A stretch of DNA of 60,017 bases from Actinomadura oligospora ATCC 43269 (GTDB lineage Bacteria; Actinomycetota; Actinomycetes; Streptosporangiales; Streptosporangiaceae), in NCBI RefSeq assembly GCF_000518265.1, contig NZ_JADG01000024.1, forward strand, positions 1-60,017, written 5' to 3'. The position numbers and the translations under genes are program-made. Shown here one piece after another: positions 8,601 through 16,693 of this stretch. Numbering within the stretch: position 1 is the first letter of the stretch; each line of letters starts with the position of its first letter. The notes below the pieces were generated by a model. That model saw nothing but the letters and a program-made list of their open reading frames with translations. It was not told the origin of the DNA and did no database searches.

Positions 8601-8897
8601 GAGACCCCCCCGACCTTCGAACACGACAAGATCGGGACATTACCAACAATCAACCCCCACGAGAATCCCCTGAAGCGACACTTCTCGCCACCATCCACCG
8701 GCTCTCTCGCCTCACCGACAATCCACCCACCCCTCAAACCAGGCAAATCCCACCAAACTCCCTCGCCCCCACCAGCGCGCGCGGAACGGGCGAAGGCCGG
8801 TTCCGGACAAGGCGCCGTCCGGTGAGCGCGATGCGCCCGAGCCCCGGTGGAGTGGCCGACGAGCGCCCGGAGGTCGGACGGGATCCCGGGCGCGGGG
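8601..8897. other. Intergenic region between glpD and the PLD-like gene
   Basis: About 300 bp upstream of the PLD-like gene and downstream of glpD. It is somewhat richer in A+T near 8635-8690, as expected for a promoter. No gene, strong hairpin or clear promoter hexamers were identified. Confidence 0.35.
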
Positions 8898-10637
8898 TCA
8901 GGGGGCGGTGACGGGGACGATGTCGGGGGCGCCCCGGCGGCGGGCGTCGGCCTCCTGGTCGCCGTCCTGGGTCTGGGAGTCGCGCTCGGCCTCGATGCGC
9001 TTGCGGTAGTACTCGATCTCGCGGTCGCGCTGGCGCTTGGACCAGCCGAGGACGGGGGCGAGCAGGTCGGCGGCCTCCTGGGCGACGCCGACGCCCCGGT
9101 CCCAGGTCTCGATGGAGATGCGGGTGCGGCGGGCCAGGACGTCGTTCAGGTGGCGGGCGCCCTCGTGGGTCGCGGAGTAGACGATCTCGGCGCGCAGGTA
9201 GTCGTCGGCGCCGCCCAGCGGACGGCCGAGGTCGGGCTTCTCGGCGATCAGCCGGAGCAGGTCGTCGGTCAGCGTGCCGTGGCGGCGCAGCAGGTGCTCG
9301 ATCCGCGCGACGTGCAGCCCGGAGCGCGCCGCGAGCCGGTGCCGCGCGTTCCACATCGGGACGAACCCGTCGCCGCCCACCAGCGCGACCCGGTCGGTGC
9401 AGGACTCGGCGATCCGGCCGTCCAGGCCGTGGACGACCGCGTCGATGGCGTCCTTGGCCATCACCCGGTAGGTGGTGAACTTGCCGCCCGCGACCAGCAC
9501 CAGCCCCGGCACCGGGTGCGCCACGACGTGCTCGCGCGACAGCTTGGACGTCTCGTCGGTCTCGCCGGTCAGCAGCGGCCTCAGGCCCGCGTACACGCCC
9601 TCCACGTCGTCGTGCGTGAGCGGCGTCTTCAGGACGGCGTTGACGTGGTCGAGGACGTAGTCGATGTCGGCCTTGGACGCGGCGGGGTGCGCGCGGTCCA
9701 GGTCCCAGGCGGTGTCGGTGGTGCCGATGATCCAGTGCCGTCCCCACGGGATGACGAACAGCACGGACTTCTCGGTGCGCAGGATGATCCCCGTCGCCGA
9801 GTGGATCCGGTCCTTCGGCACGACCAGGTGGATGCCCTTGGACGACTTGACGTGGATCTGCCCGCGCCCGCCGACCAGTTCCTGGATGTCGTCGGTCCAC
9901 ACGCCGGTCGCGTTGACGACCTGCTTGGCGCGCACCTCACCGGTGGTGCCGGTCTCCAGGTCGCGGATCCTCACGCCCGTGACCCGCTCCCCCTCCCGCA
10001 GGAAGCCGGTGACCTGCGTGCGCGAGGCGATCCGCGCGCCGTACTCGGCGGCCGTGCGCAGCACCATCATCACGTAGCGGGCGTCGTCCATCTGGGCGTC
10101 CCAGTACTGGATCGCTCCAACGAACGCGTCCTTGCGCAGCGACGGGGCCAGTTTCAGCGCGCCGCGCCGGGTCAGGTGCCGGTGGCCCGGGACGCCCCGG
10201 GTGCTGCCCATCTGGAACGCCAGCGCGTCGTAGAGCGCCACGCCCGCGCCGAAGTACCCCCGCTCCCACACCCGGTGCGTGGTCGGCAGCAGGAACGGCA
10301 CAGGCCGCACCAGATGCGGCGCGATCTGCTGGAGCAGCAGGCTCCGCTCGGTCAGCGCCTCCCGGACCAGCTCGAAGTTGTACTGCTCCAGGTAGCGCAG
10401 CCCGCCGTGGATGAGCTTGGACGACCGCGACGAGGTGCCCGAGGCGAAGTCGCGCGCCTCGACCACGGCGACCGACAGGCCGCGGGTGGCGGCGTCCAGC
10501 GCCGCGCCCGCGCCGACGATCCCGCCGCCGACCACCACGACGTCGTACTCCTCGCGCACCATCTCGTCGAGGGCCGCCGCGCGCTCGGCGGGCCCGAGCC
10601 GCGAGCTCCCGAGGGCGGTCACCGGTGATCCCGTCAT
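8898..10637 (-). CDS. glpD: Aerobic glycerol-3-phosphate dehydrogenase
   Basis: 579-residue FAD enzyme oxidising sn-glycerol 3-phosphate to dihydroxyacetone phosphate at the membrane, passing electrons to the quinone pool. The FAD-binding motif VVVVGGGIVGAGAAL is near residues 33-47, followed by SSRSSKLIHGGLRYLEQ, a hallmark of GlpD. The C-terminal helical GlpA/GlpD domain is complete (YSATHEGARHLNDVLARRTR), and the tail is charged and disordered. There is no glpF or glpK beside it, so the gene is unlinked from the usual glycerol operon. Function call is firm. Confidence 0.93.
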   Translation of the reverse strand: MTGSPVTALGSSRLGPAERAAALDEMVREEYDVVVVGGGIVGAGAALDAATRGLSVAVVEARDFASGTSSRSSKLIHGGLRYLEQYNFELVREALTERSLLLQQIAPHLVRPVPFLLPTTHRVWERGYFGAGVALYDALAFQMGSTRGVPGHRHLTRRGALKLAPSLRKDAFVGAIQYWDAQMDDARYVMMVLRTAAEYGARIASRTQVTGFLREGERVTGVRIRDLETGTTGEVRAKQVVNATGVWTDDIQELVGGRGQIHVKSSKGIHLVVPKDRIHSATGIILRTEKSVLFVIPWGRHWIIGTTDTAWDLDRAHPAASKADIDYVLDHVNAVLKTPLTHDDVEGVYAGLRPLLTGETDETSKLSREHVVAHPVPGLVLVAGGKFTTYRVMAKDAIDAVVHGLDGRIAESCTDRVALVGGDGFVPMWNARHRLAARSGLHVARIEHLLRRHGTLTDDLLRLIAEKPDLGRPLGGADDYLRAEIVYSATHEGARHLNDVLARRTRISIETWDRGVGVAQEAADLLAPVLGWSKRQRDREIEYYRKRIEAERDSQTQDGDQEADARRRGAPDIVPVTAP

Positions 10638-10913
10638 CGCGTCTCCCCTTGCACCCGGTCGTCAGGTCCGATTCCTACCCAACAGTAAGGAGCGTGCCAC
10701 CCTCGAGCCACCACGAGCCGCGTCCCAGCCCGGCCCGTCCCCGCCGACCACGCCGACGACGGCACACCAGCGCGAGAGACCACACCCGCGACGACCTGCC
10801 AAGATCGCGCTCACGACCGCCCCGCCGACCGCCCACCCCTCGCTGACCGAATCCGGAAATTCACCTCCCCGCCACAACACCCCCTCACACCCCTCACACC
10901 CTTAACAACGTGC
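10638..10913. other. Upstream region of glpD
   Basis: Region between glpD and the terminator after guaB3, presumably holding the glpD promoter. It is rich in C on the top strand with no gene, and no clear -35/-10 pair was assigned. Confidence 0.3.
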
Positions 10914-10951
10914 GAGCGGCCCCGCCCGTTGGGGGCGAGGCCGCTCTTTTT
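10914..10951. terminator. Strong terminator hairpin downstream of guaB3
   Basis: Inverted repeat GAGCGGCC (10914-10921) with GGCCGCTC (10939-10946), extended inward by CGCCC/GGGCG pairs, followed on the plus strand by a run of five T (10947-10951). It sits 22 bp beyond the guaB3 stop on the minus strand, so it can act for that gene, but the T-tract favours the plus direction; probably bidirectional. Confidence 0.75.
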
Positions 10952-10967
10952 CGAGAAGATCAGAGGA

Positions 10968-12089
10968 TCAGTGGCCGTGCGGGGCGACCACGACCTGGAC
11001 GCGCTGGAAGTCCTTCAGCTCGGTGTACCCGGCCGTGGCCATCGAGCGGCGGAGGGCGCCGATGAGGTTCATCGAGCCGTCCGCCACGTGGGACGGGCCG
11101 TGCAGGATCTGCTGCAGGGTGCCGATCGTGCCGAGGTCGAGGCGGGTGCCGCGCGGGACGTCGCCGTGGTGCGCCTCGGAGCCCCAGTGGTAGCCGCGGC
11201 CCGGGGCCTCGGTCGAGCGGGCGAACGGGGAGCCGACCATGACGGCGTCCGAGCCGCAGGCGAACGCCTTGGCGATCTCGCCCGAGTTGGTCATGCCGCC
11301 GTCCGCGATGACGTGGACGTACCGGCCGCCCGACTCGTCCATGTAGTCGCGGCGCGCGGCGGCGACGTCGGCCACCGCGGTCGCCATGGGGACGGCCACG
11401 CCGAGGACGGTCCGGGTGGTGTGGCCCGAGCCGCCGCCGAAGCCGACCAGGACGCCCGCCGCGCCCGTCCGCATCAGGTGCAGAGCGGCGGTGTAGGTGG
11501 AGCAGCCGCCGACGATGACCGGGACGTCCAGGTCGTAGATGAACTGCTTGAGGTTCAGCGGCTCGGCGCGTCCGGACACGTGCTCGGCCGAGACCGTGGT
11601 GCCGCGGATCACGAACAGGTCGACCCCGGCGTCGATGACGGCCTTGTGGAACTGCGCCGTGCGCTGCGGGGACAGCCGCGCCGCGACGGTCACGCCCGCC
11701 TCCCGGACCTCGGCGATCCGGCGGCCGATCAGCTCCTCCTTGATCGGCGCGGAGTAGATCTCCTGGAGCCGCTGGGTGGCGCGGACGTCGTCCAGCGAGG
11801 CGATCTCGGCGAGCAGCGGCTCGGGGTTCTCGTACCGGGTCCACAGGCCCTCGAGGTCGAGGACGGCCAGGCCGCCGAGGCGGCCGACCGCGATCGCCGT
11901 CGCGGGCGAGACGACGCTGTCCATCGGCGCGACGACCAGCGGCATCTCGAACCGGTAGGCGTCGATCTGCCAGGCGACGCTGACCTCCTCCGGGTCGCGC
12001 GTCCGCCGGGACGGCACGATCCCGATCTCGTCGAACGCGTAGGCCCGGCGGCCGCTCTTCCCCCGGCCGATCTCCACCTCAGCAGCCAC
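10968..12089 (-). CDS. guaB3: GuaB3 family IMP dehydrogenase-related protein
   Basis: TIM-barrel protein of the actinobacterial GuaB3 group, 373 residues from the chosen start. GTG 12089 is selected because AAGGAA lies just upstream and the product then begins AAEVEIGRGKSGRRAYAF, matching the family N-terminus. It has PSRRTRDPEEVS and the phosphate-binding GGCSTYTAALH/GVLVGFGGG loops but lacks the CBS domains of canonical IMP dehydrogenase. It follows guaB by about 120 bp on the same strand, as in Streptomyces and Mycobacterium. Older annotation says IMP dehydrogenase; work on related proteins points to GMP reductase-like activity, so the reaction is left open. Confidence 0.9.
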   Translation of the reverse strand: MAAEVEIGRGKSGRRAYAFDEIGIVPSRRTRDPEEVSVAWQIDAYRFEMPLVVAPMDSVVSPATAIAVGRLGGLAVLDLEGLWTRYENPEPLLAEIASLDDVRATQRLQEIYSAPIKEELIGRRIAEVREAGVTVAARLSPQRTAQFHKAVIDAGVDLFVIRGTTVSAEHVSGRAEPLNLKQFIYDLDVPVIVGGCSTYTAALHLMRTGAAGVLVGFGGGSGHTTRTVLGVAVPMATAVADVAAARRDYMDESGGRYVHVIADGGMTNSGEIAKAFACGSDAVMVGSPFARSTEAPGRGYHWGSEAHHGDVPRGTRLDLGTIGTLQQILHGPSHVADGSMNLIGALRRSMATAGYTELKDFQRVQVVVAPHGH

Positions 12090-12125
12090 AGCGGTTCCTT
12101 TTCCCCAGTCTCGGTGTCGCTTGGC

Positions 12126-12153
12126 GGCGTCCACCGCGCGAGCGGCGGACGCC
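12126..12153 (-). other. Hairpin in the guaB-guaB3 intercistronic space
   Basis: Inverted repeat GGCGTCC (12126-12132) with GGACGCC (12147-12153), enclosing CCGC/GCGG and a four-base loop. In the transcript the single mismatch becomes a G-U pair, giving about 12 stacked pairs. It lies between guaB and guaB3 and could be a processing or attenuation element. It has no T-tract. Confidence 0.5.
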
Positions 12154-12209
12154 ATGGTCTACGGCATTCCCCGCAGGACCGGAGAACACGCCCGTGAGAC
12201 TACAGCCGG

Positions 12210-13709
12210 TCAGCGGCCCTGGTAGTTCGGGGCCTCGACGGTCATCTGGATGTCGTGCGGGTGGCTCTCCCGCAGGCCGGCGCTGGAGATCCGCATCAGC
12301 TGCCCGGAGCGCTGGAGCTCGGGGATGGTGCGGGTGCCCGCGTACCACATCGACTGGTGCAGGCCGCCGACCAGCTGGTGGGCGACGTTCGCGAGCGGGC
12401 CGCGGTAGGGCACCTGGCCCTCGACGCCCTCGGGGATCAGCTTCTCCTCGGACGACACGTCCGCCTGGGCGTAGCGGTCCTTGGAGTACGAGCCGCCGCG
12501 CTCGCGGTTGCGCATCGCGCCGAGCGAGCCCATGCCGCGGTAGGACTTGTACTGCTTGCCGTGGACGAAGATCAGCTCGCCCGGCGACTCCTCGATGCCC
12601 GCGAGCAGGCTGCCGAGCATGACCGTGTCGGCGCCCGCGACCAGCGCCTTGGCGATGTCGCCGGAGTACTGGATGCCGCCGTCGCCGATCACCGGGACGC
12701 CGCTCTCCTGGGCCGCCCGGCCCGCCTCGAAGATGGCGGTGAGCTGCGGGACGCCGACCCCGGCGACCACGCGGGTGGTGCAGATCGACCCCGGCCCGAC
12801 GCCGACCTTCACCGCGTCCGCGCCCGCCTCGATCAGCGCCTTCGCGCCCGCGTAGGTGGCGATGTTGCCGCCGACGACCTGGACGCCCCTCGCGTTCGCC
12901 TTGATCGTCGCGATGGTGTCGGCGACGCCCTTGGAGTGGCCGTGCGCGGTGTCCACGATGACCACGTCGGTTCCGGCCTCGATCAGCGCGTCCGCGCGGC
13001 GGAGCGCGTCCTCGCCGACGCCGACCGCGGCGGCGACCAGGAGCCGGCCCCCCGCGTCCTTGCTGGAGACCGGGTACTGCTCGCTCTTGGTGAAGTCCTT
13101 GACGGTGATCAGGCCGCGCAGCCGGTTCTGGTCGTCCACCAGCGGCAGCTTCTCGATCTTGTTGGTGGCGAGCAGCCGGAACGCCTCGTCCTTCGCCACG
13201 TCCACCGGCGCGGTGATCAGCGGCATCGCCGTCATCACCTCGCGGACGGGCCGGGAGAGGTCGGTTTCAAAGCGCATGTCCCGGTTCGTCACGATGCCTA
13301 CCAGGACGCCGCGCACGTCGGTCACCGGGACGCCGGAGATCCGGTACCGGGCGCACATCTCCTCGACGTCGGCGAGCGTCGCGTCCGGCAGGCAGGTCAC
13401 CGGGTTGGTGATCATCCCGGCCTCGGACCGCTTGACCTTGTCGGCCTCGCTCGCCTGCTCCTCGATCGACATGTTGCGGTGCAGCACGCCGATGCCGCCC
13501 TGGCGGGCCATCGCGATCGCGGTGCGCGCCTCGGTCACGGTGTCCATCGCGGCCGACACCAGCGGGATGCGCAGCGAGATGTCGCGGGTCAGCCGGGTCG
13601 TGGTGTCGGCCTCGCCGGGCTGCATGTCCGAATATCCCGGGAGCAGGAGCACATCGTCGAAGGTCAGCCCCGTCGGGAGGAACTTGGCGGGCTCTGCTGC
13701 GGGGTTCAT
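12210..13709 (-). CDS. guaB: Inosine-5'-monophosphate dehydrogenase
   Basis: Catalyses IMP plus NAD to XMP, the committed step to GMP. The 499-residue length is typical. Domains in order: N-terminal barrel half (LTFDDVLLLPGYSD), two CBS domains inserted at about residues 100-215 (VTCLPDATLADVEEM; VMTAMPLITAPVDVAKDEA), then the catalytic half with active-site Cys in GPGSICTTRVVAGVG and the flap region YRGMGSLGAM. ATG 13709 is preferred because AAGGAG lies 5 nt upstream; ATG 13712 would be too close. Together with the adjacent guaB3 it forms a purine block. Confidence 0.96.
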   Translation of the reverse strand: MNPAAEPAKFLPTGLTFDDVLLLPGYSDMQPGEADTTTRLTRDISLRIPLVSAAMDTVTEARTAIAMARQGGIGVLHRNMSIEEQASEADKVKRSEAGMITNPVTCLPDATLADVEEMCARYRISGVPVTDVRGVLVGIVTNRDMRFETDLSRPVREVMTAMPLITAPVDVAKDEAFRLLATNKIEKLPLVDDQNRLRGLITVKDFTKSEQYPVSSKDAGGRLLVAAAVGVGEDALRRADALIEAGTDVVIVDTAHGHSKGVADTIATIKANARGVQVVGGNIATYAGAKALIEAGADAVKVGVGPGSICTTRVVAGVGVPQLTAIFEAGRAAQESGVPVIGDGGIQYSGDIAKALVAGADTVMLGSLLAGIEESPGELIFVHGKQYKSYRGMGSLGAMRNRERGGSYSKDRYAQADVSSEEKLIPEGVEGQVPYRGPLANVAHQLVGGLHQSMWYAGTRTIPELQRSGQLMRISSAGLRESHPHDIQMTVEAPNYQGR

Positions 13710-14005
13710 CATGGCTCCTTGCGCGGTATCCGGCCAGGTCAACGGTGTCACACGAGGTCACGGCGGTGTGCTGTCCATGGTAGGGCGTGCCACATGGCCG
13801 CCCGGCCCGTTCGCGGCACGCCGGGCGTGGTTTTCGCGACACGTCCACCGCCCCCGATTACGGTGTGCAACGACTCCGGCCACCTGCGCATTCCCCTTCC
13901 GCACGGCCCTTCCCGCGCGTCCCAGGGCCCACGCGCGACAGGCGTTCGCGCTCAGAGGAGACCGGGGGGTGCACCTCGGAGGGGGCGGCGCAGTAGCGTG
14001 GAGTC
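13710..14005. other. Divergent intergenic region guaB / DUF5319 gene
   Basis: About 300 bp presumably holding both divergent promoters. A TTGACC lies near the guaB start but has no well-placed partner -10. No gene or riboswitch-like structure was recognised. Confidence 0.35.
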
Positions 14006-14389
14006 GTGCACGACGATGCCCCGCTCGACCCGTTCGCCGGCGACCCGGAGGATCCGGCCGCCTCGCTCGGCGACCCCGGGGAGGACGTCGCTCCGCTCAG
14101 CGTGGCGGAGCGCGAGGACGTGCTCGCCGACCTCGCCGACCTGGAGGTCTTCCGCGCCCTGCTGGAGCCGCTCGGCGTCCGCGGCCTGACCGTGGACTGC
14201 GGCGACTGCGGCAAGATCCACTACATCGACTGGGATCTGCTGCACGGCAACCTGCGCCACCTCCTGGACGAGGGCCTCCCGCGGGTCCACGAGCCCGCCT
14301 TGGCCCCCGACCCCGTCGACTACGTCAGCTGGGAGTACGCCCGCGGCTACGTGGACGGCGTGATCGACAGCGAGGAGGGCAACTCCTGA
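14006..14389 (+). CDS. DUF5319 family protein
   Basis: 127-residue acidic cytoplasmic protein resembling the mycobacterial Rv3412 type found at the same place beside guaB. Conserved features are a DPFADDP-like start (LDPFAGDPEDPAASL), the Cys pair in VDCGDCGKIHYIDWDLL, which could bind metal, and the C-terminal VSWEYARGYVDG. Function unknown. The start is GTG 14006 and the upstream region is shared with guaB. The conserved neighbourhood with sigD and rsdA suggests, but does not show, a regulatory link. Confidence 0.85.
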   Translation: MHDDAPLDPFAGDPEDPAASLGDPGEDVAPLSVAEREDVLADLADLEVFRALLEPLGVRGLTVDCGDCGKIHYIDWDLLHGNLRHLLDEGLPRVHEPALAPDPVDYVSWEYARGYVDGVIDSEEGNS

Positions 14390-14479
14390 CGCCCGCCGCC
14401 GTCACGACCACCCACCGTCTGGTCCCCAGGACCAGAACCGCCCCGACCGCTCAGGCATAGGAGCAAGGGGCCCGCACCG

Positions 14480-15466
14480 TCAGGAACGTGGGTGCCCGGC
14501 GCGCGACTGCGCGATCCGGTGCTCGACCCGCCGCCGGATCTCGTCCAAACGCCGCCGCACCTGCCCGGCCAGGTCGGGACGCGCCGGAGGACGCCGCGGT
14601 GGGCGACTGTGCAGCAGCTCGTCCAGGCGGTCCCTGAGCCGTTCCTCATCCGACATGCCGCGCTTCGACGTCCCTGGGCGGGACGCACCGGACCGTCCGG
14701 CCCGGTGCTTCTCCTCGTGCGCGCGCTTCTGGGGCGTCGGCCCAGGACGGCCACCGGCAGGCGGCTTCGGCTTCAGCGACGACGGGCCGTCCTCACCCAC
14801 CTTGACCTGCCCGGGCATGTGGCCCCTCTCGGCCGTACGAGCCTGGGACGTGGCGGTCTGATCCTCGGTCAGCCCAACGCCCGCCGCCGCGACACCGGTC
14901 GTGGCCAGCACCGCGCCCACGACGCCGAGCGCCACGATCGTGCGCGGGCCCCGCCGCGACGACCCGCTCCCCTGCTGCTGGTCAGGCACGTCCCCGTCGC
15001 CGTCCCGGCGGGACGCGCCGTCCGAGCCGGAGCGACCGGCCGCCACCTCGCCGGGCTCGAGCGAAACGGCGTCGGACTCGTCCGGCAGGACGGCCGACAG
15101 GCTCGCACCATCCACGACACCCACGCCGTCGGCCACCGCGGCCTCGGCCGAAACGGCATCCGCTCCATGCCGGGTCACGGTCTCAACGGTGCGATGAAGC
15201 CGCGGACGGGCGCCGGACGCGGACGGCAGCCCATCGTCGACATCGGCGACCAGCGCGCCGAGCAGCCCGAGCACCGGATCGGAGCCGGACGGGAACCGCC
15301 GCCCCGGGGCCGGGGGCAGGGGGGAGCCGGGACGGCCTCGGGCCGCGAGGGCCTCGAACAGCGCGTCGGTGCGGTACAGCGCGGACAGGTCGGCCGAGCG
15401 GGTGGGGGCGTCGTCCTGACAGGGGGGCTCGGTCGGATCCGGGGCGCCGCGGCTCCGTTCCGTCAA
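14480..15466 (-). CDS. rsdA: RsdA-like anti-sigma-D factor, membrane anchored
   Basis: 328-residue single-pass membrane protein. The N-terminal cytoplasmic part has the RsdA-like motif LSALYRTDALFEALAARG and a second helix DPVLGLLGALVADVDDG (residues 27-80), then a low-complexity linker, one transmembrane helix at about 176-198 (TIVALGVVGAVLATTGVAAA) and a long basic, proline-rich outer tail. It begins with a TTG that overlaps the sigD stop codon (TTGA), so the two are translationally coupled. In M. tuberculosis RsdA holds SigD inactive until proteolysed; the same role is inferred here from position and N-terminal similarity. The outer tail is unusually long and charged. Confidence 0.8.
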   Translation of the reverse strand: MTERSRGAPDPTEPPCQDDAPTRSADLSALYRTDALFEALAARGRPGSPLPPAPGRRFPSGSDPVLGLLGALVADVDDGLPSASGARPRLHRTVETVTRHGADAVSAEAAVADGVGVVDGASLSAVLPDESDAVSLEPGEVAAGRSGSDGASRRDGDGDVPDQQQGSGSSRRGPRTIVALGVVGAVLATTGVAAAGVGLTEDQTATSQARTAERGHMPGQVKVGEDGPSSLKPKPPAGGRPGPTPQKRAHEEKHRAGRSGASRPGTSKRGMSDEERLRDRLDELLHSRPPRRPPARPDLAGQVRRRLDEIRRRVEHRIAQSRAGHPRS

Positions 15467-16011
15467 GCGATCGACTCCTCTCGTGCCATCGCCCGCAGCC
15501 GGGCCAGGGCGCGGTGCTGGGCGACCCGGACGGCCCCCGCGGACATGCCGAGCACATTACCGGTCTCCTCCGCCGACAATCCGGCGACCACCCTCAGCAG
15601 CACCAGTTCACGCTGGTGGTCGGGGAGCCGGGTGAGCAGGTCGCGGGCCCGCTGCGCCTCGATGTAGCGGACGACCGTCTCCTCCGGGCCGGGCCCCTCG
15701 TCGGGGCCGTCCGGCAGGTCCTCGGTCGGGACGGCGGCGCGCACCGCGCTGCGCAGCGCGTCGGCGATCTTGTGCGCGGCGATGCCGAACACGAACGAGG
15801 CGAACGGACGCCCCATGTCGCGGTAGCGCGGCAGCGCCGACAGCACCGCGATGCAGACCTCCTGGGCCACGTCGTCGGCGATGTGGTACTGCCCCGACAC
15901 CCGGCCGAGCCGGGCCCGGCAGTACCGCACGACCATCGGCCGGACCTCGGCGATCAGCACCTCGATCGCGGCCGGATCCCCCTGGACGGCGAGGCTGGTC
16001 AGCTCCCGCAT
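15463..16011 (-). CDS. sigD: ECF-type RNA polymerase sigma factor SigD
   Basis: 182-residue alternative sigma factor. Region 2 (about residues 40-90) includes DDVAQEVCIAVLSALPRYRD and FASFVFGIAAHKIADALR, closely matching mycobacterial and streptomycete SigD. Region 4 (about 125-175) reads LPDHQRELVLLRVVAGLSAEETG followed by MSAGAVRVAQHRALARLR. ATG 16011 is chosen at the point where family similarity begins; a longer frame upstream has no similarity. It is coupled by stop/start overlap to its probable anti-sigma factor. SigD in relatives controls stationary-phase or surface functions; targets here are not known. Confidence 0.92.
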   Translation of the reverse strand: MRELTSLAVQGDPAAIEVLIAEVRPMVVRYCRARLGRVSGQYHIADDVAQEVCIAVLSALPRYRDMGRPFASFVFGIAAHKIADALRSAVRAAVPTEDLPDGPDEGPGPEETVVRYIEAQRARDLLTRLPDHQRELVLLRVVAGLSAEETGNVLGMSAGAVRVAQHRALARLRAMAREESIA

Positions 16012-16514
16012 GTCCCCGTCCGGCGGACCGGCCGGGCGTGGCACGCGGCCCGGGACCGACCTCAGGGCCCGCCCCTCGTGCCCGCCGTCGGCGGGTCCCG
16101 GCGGACCCGGACCCCCCGAGGGTTCGGCAGCGCGCGCGGTCGTCGTCCCGGCGAAGCATCCCTCGGTCACGTAGAGCATGATGCCCAGCAGGCCCGGACC
16201 TGTCTCCACTGTCCACGGCAACGGAATGGTCACAGTGCACGGACGACCCGCTCGAATGCCACGAAACGCGGTCAGCCGACCCCGCCCGGTGACTCTTTCG
16301 CGCGCACGGGAAAACGCCCGTGAAGCCGCACATGAACCAGCACGAGCACCCGCACGAGCACCCAAGCCGGACATCCCCGAGCAACCCCACACAACCCACC
16401 CCGCCCAGCCTCGAAAGTCCCGCCAGCGGAGCGGGGTGCCGAGCGGCACACGGCACAGGAACACACAGGCCCGGTCAAACCGGACAAGCGCCCAACCCGC
16501 CTGAGAAACGCAAA
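16012..16514. other. Upstream region of sigD; whiB-type gene not present
   Basis: About 500 bp with no supported gene. In Streptomyces the whiD and bldM genes, and in Mycobacterium whiB3, sit between sigD and groEL1 (recalled). No WhiB four-cysteine motif or response regulator could be found in any frame here. The region probably holds the sigD promoter and the end of the groEL 3' region. Confidence 0.45.
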
Positions 16515-16540
16515 AGGTCCCCGTCCGAGAACGGGGACCT
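16515..16540 (-). terminator. Rho-independent terminator of the groES-groEL1 operon
   Basis: Perfect 10-bp stem AGGTCCCCGT (16515-16524) with ACGGGGACCT (16531-16540) and a 6-nt loop. Read on the minus strand it is followed by TTTTGCGTTT. It lies about 155 bp beyond the groEL1 stop, after four other hairpins. Confidence 0.85.
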
Positions 16541-16544
16541 GCAT

Positions 16545-16674
16545 GCGCACGCGAGTGCGTTACCAACCGGGCGGGGGCGACGCCGAAGGCGAGCCCCCGC
16601 CCGGTTGATCGCGAAGCGATGCCGCACTCGCACGAACTGCCGGGCCGCGTCCGAGCCGCCAGGCGAGGACGCGG
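16545..16674 (-). other. Chain of four hairpins in the groEL1 3' untranslated region
   Basis: Read from groEL1 outward on the minus strand: stem CCGCGTCC/GGACGCGG (16645-16652 with 16667-16674); ATCGC-GAA-GCGAT (16608-16620); a 14-bp perfect stem at 16565-16578 with 16593-16606 enclosing CGCC-GAA-GGCG; and CGCAC-GCGA-GTGCG (16546-16559). The terminator follows directly. All stems are perfect, and two loops read GAA on the top strand. This is far more structure than termination needs. Confidence 0.75.
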
Positions 16675-16693
16675 AGCCGGGAGTTCAATGAAT

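Noticed and set aside
16012..16514. A whiB-type gene upstream of sigD.
   Set aside because: No four-cysteine WhiB motif in any frame; candidate frames are low-complexity.
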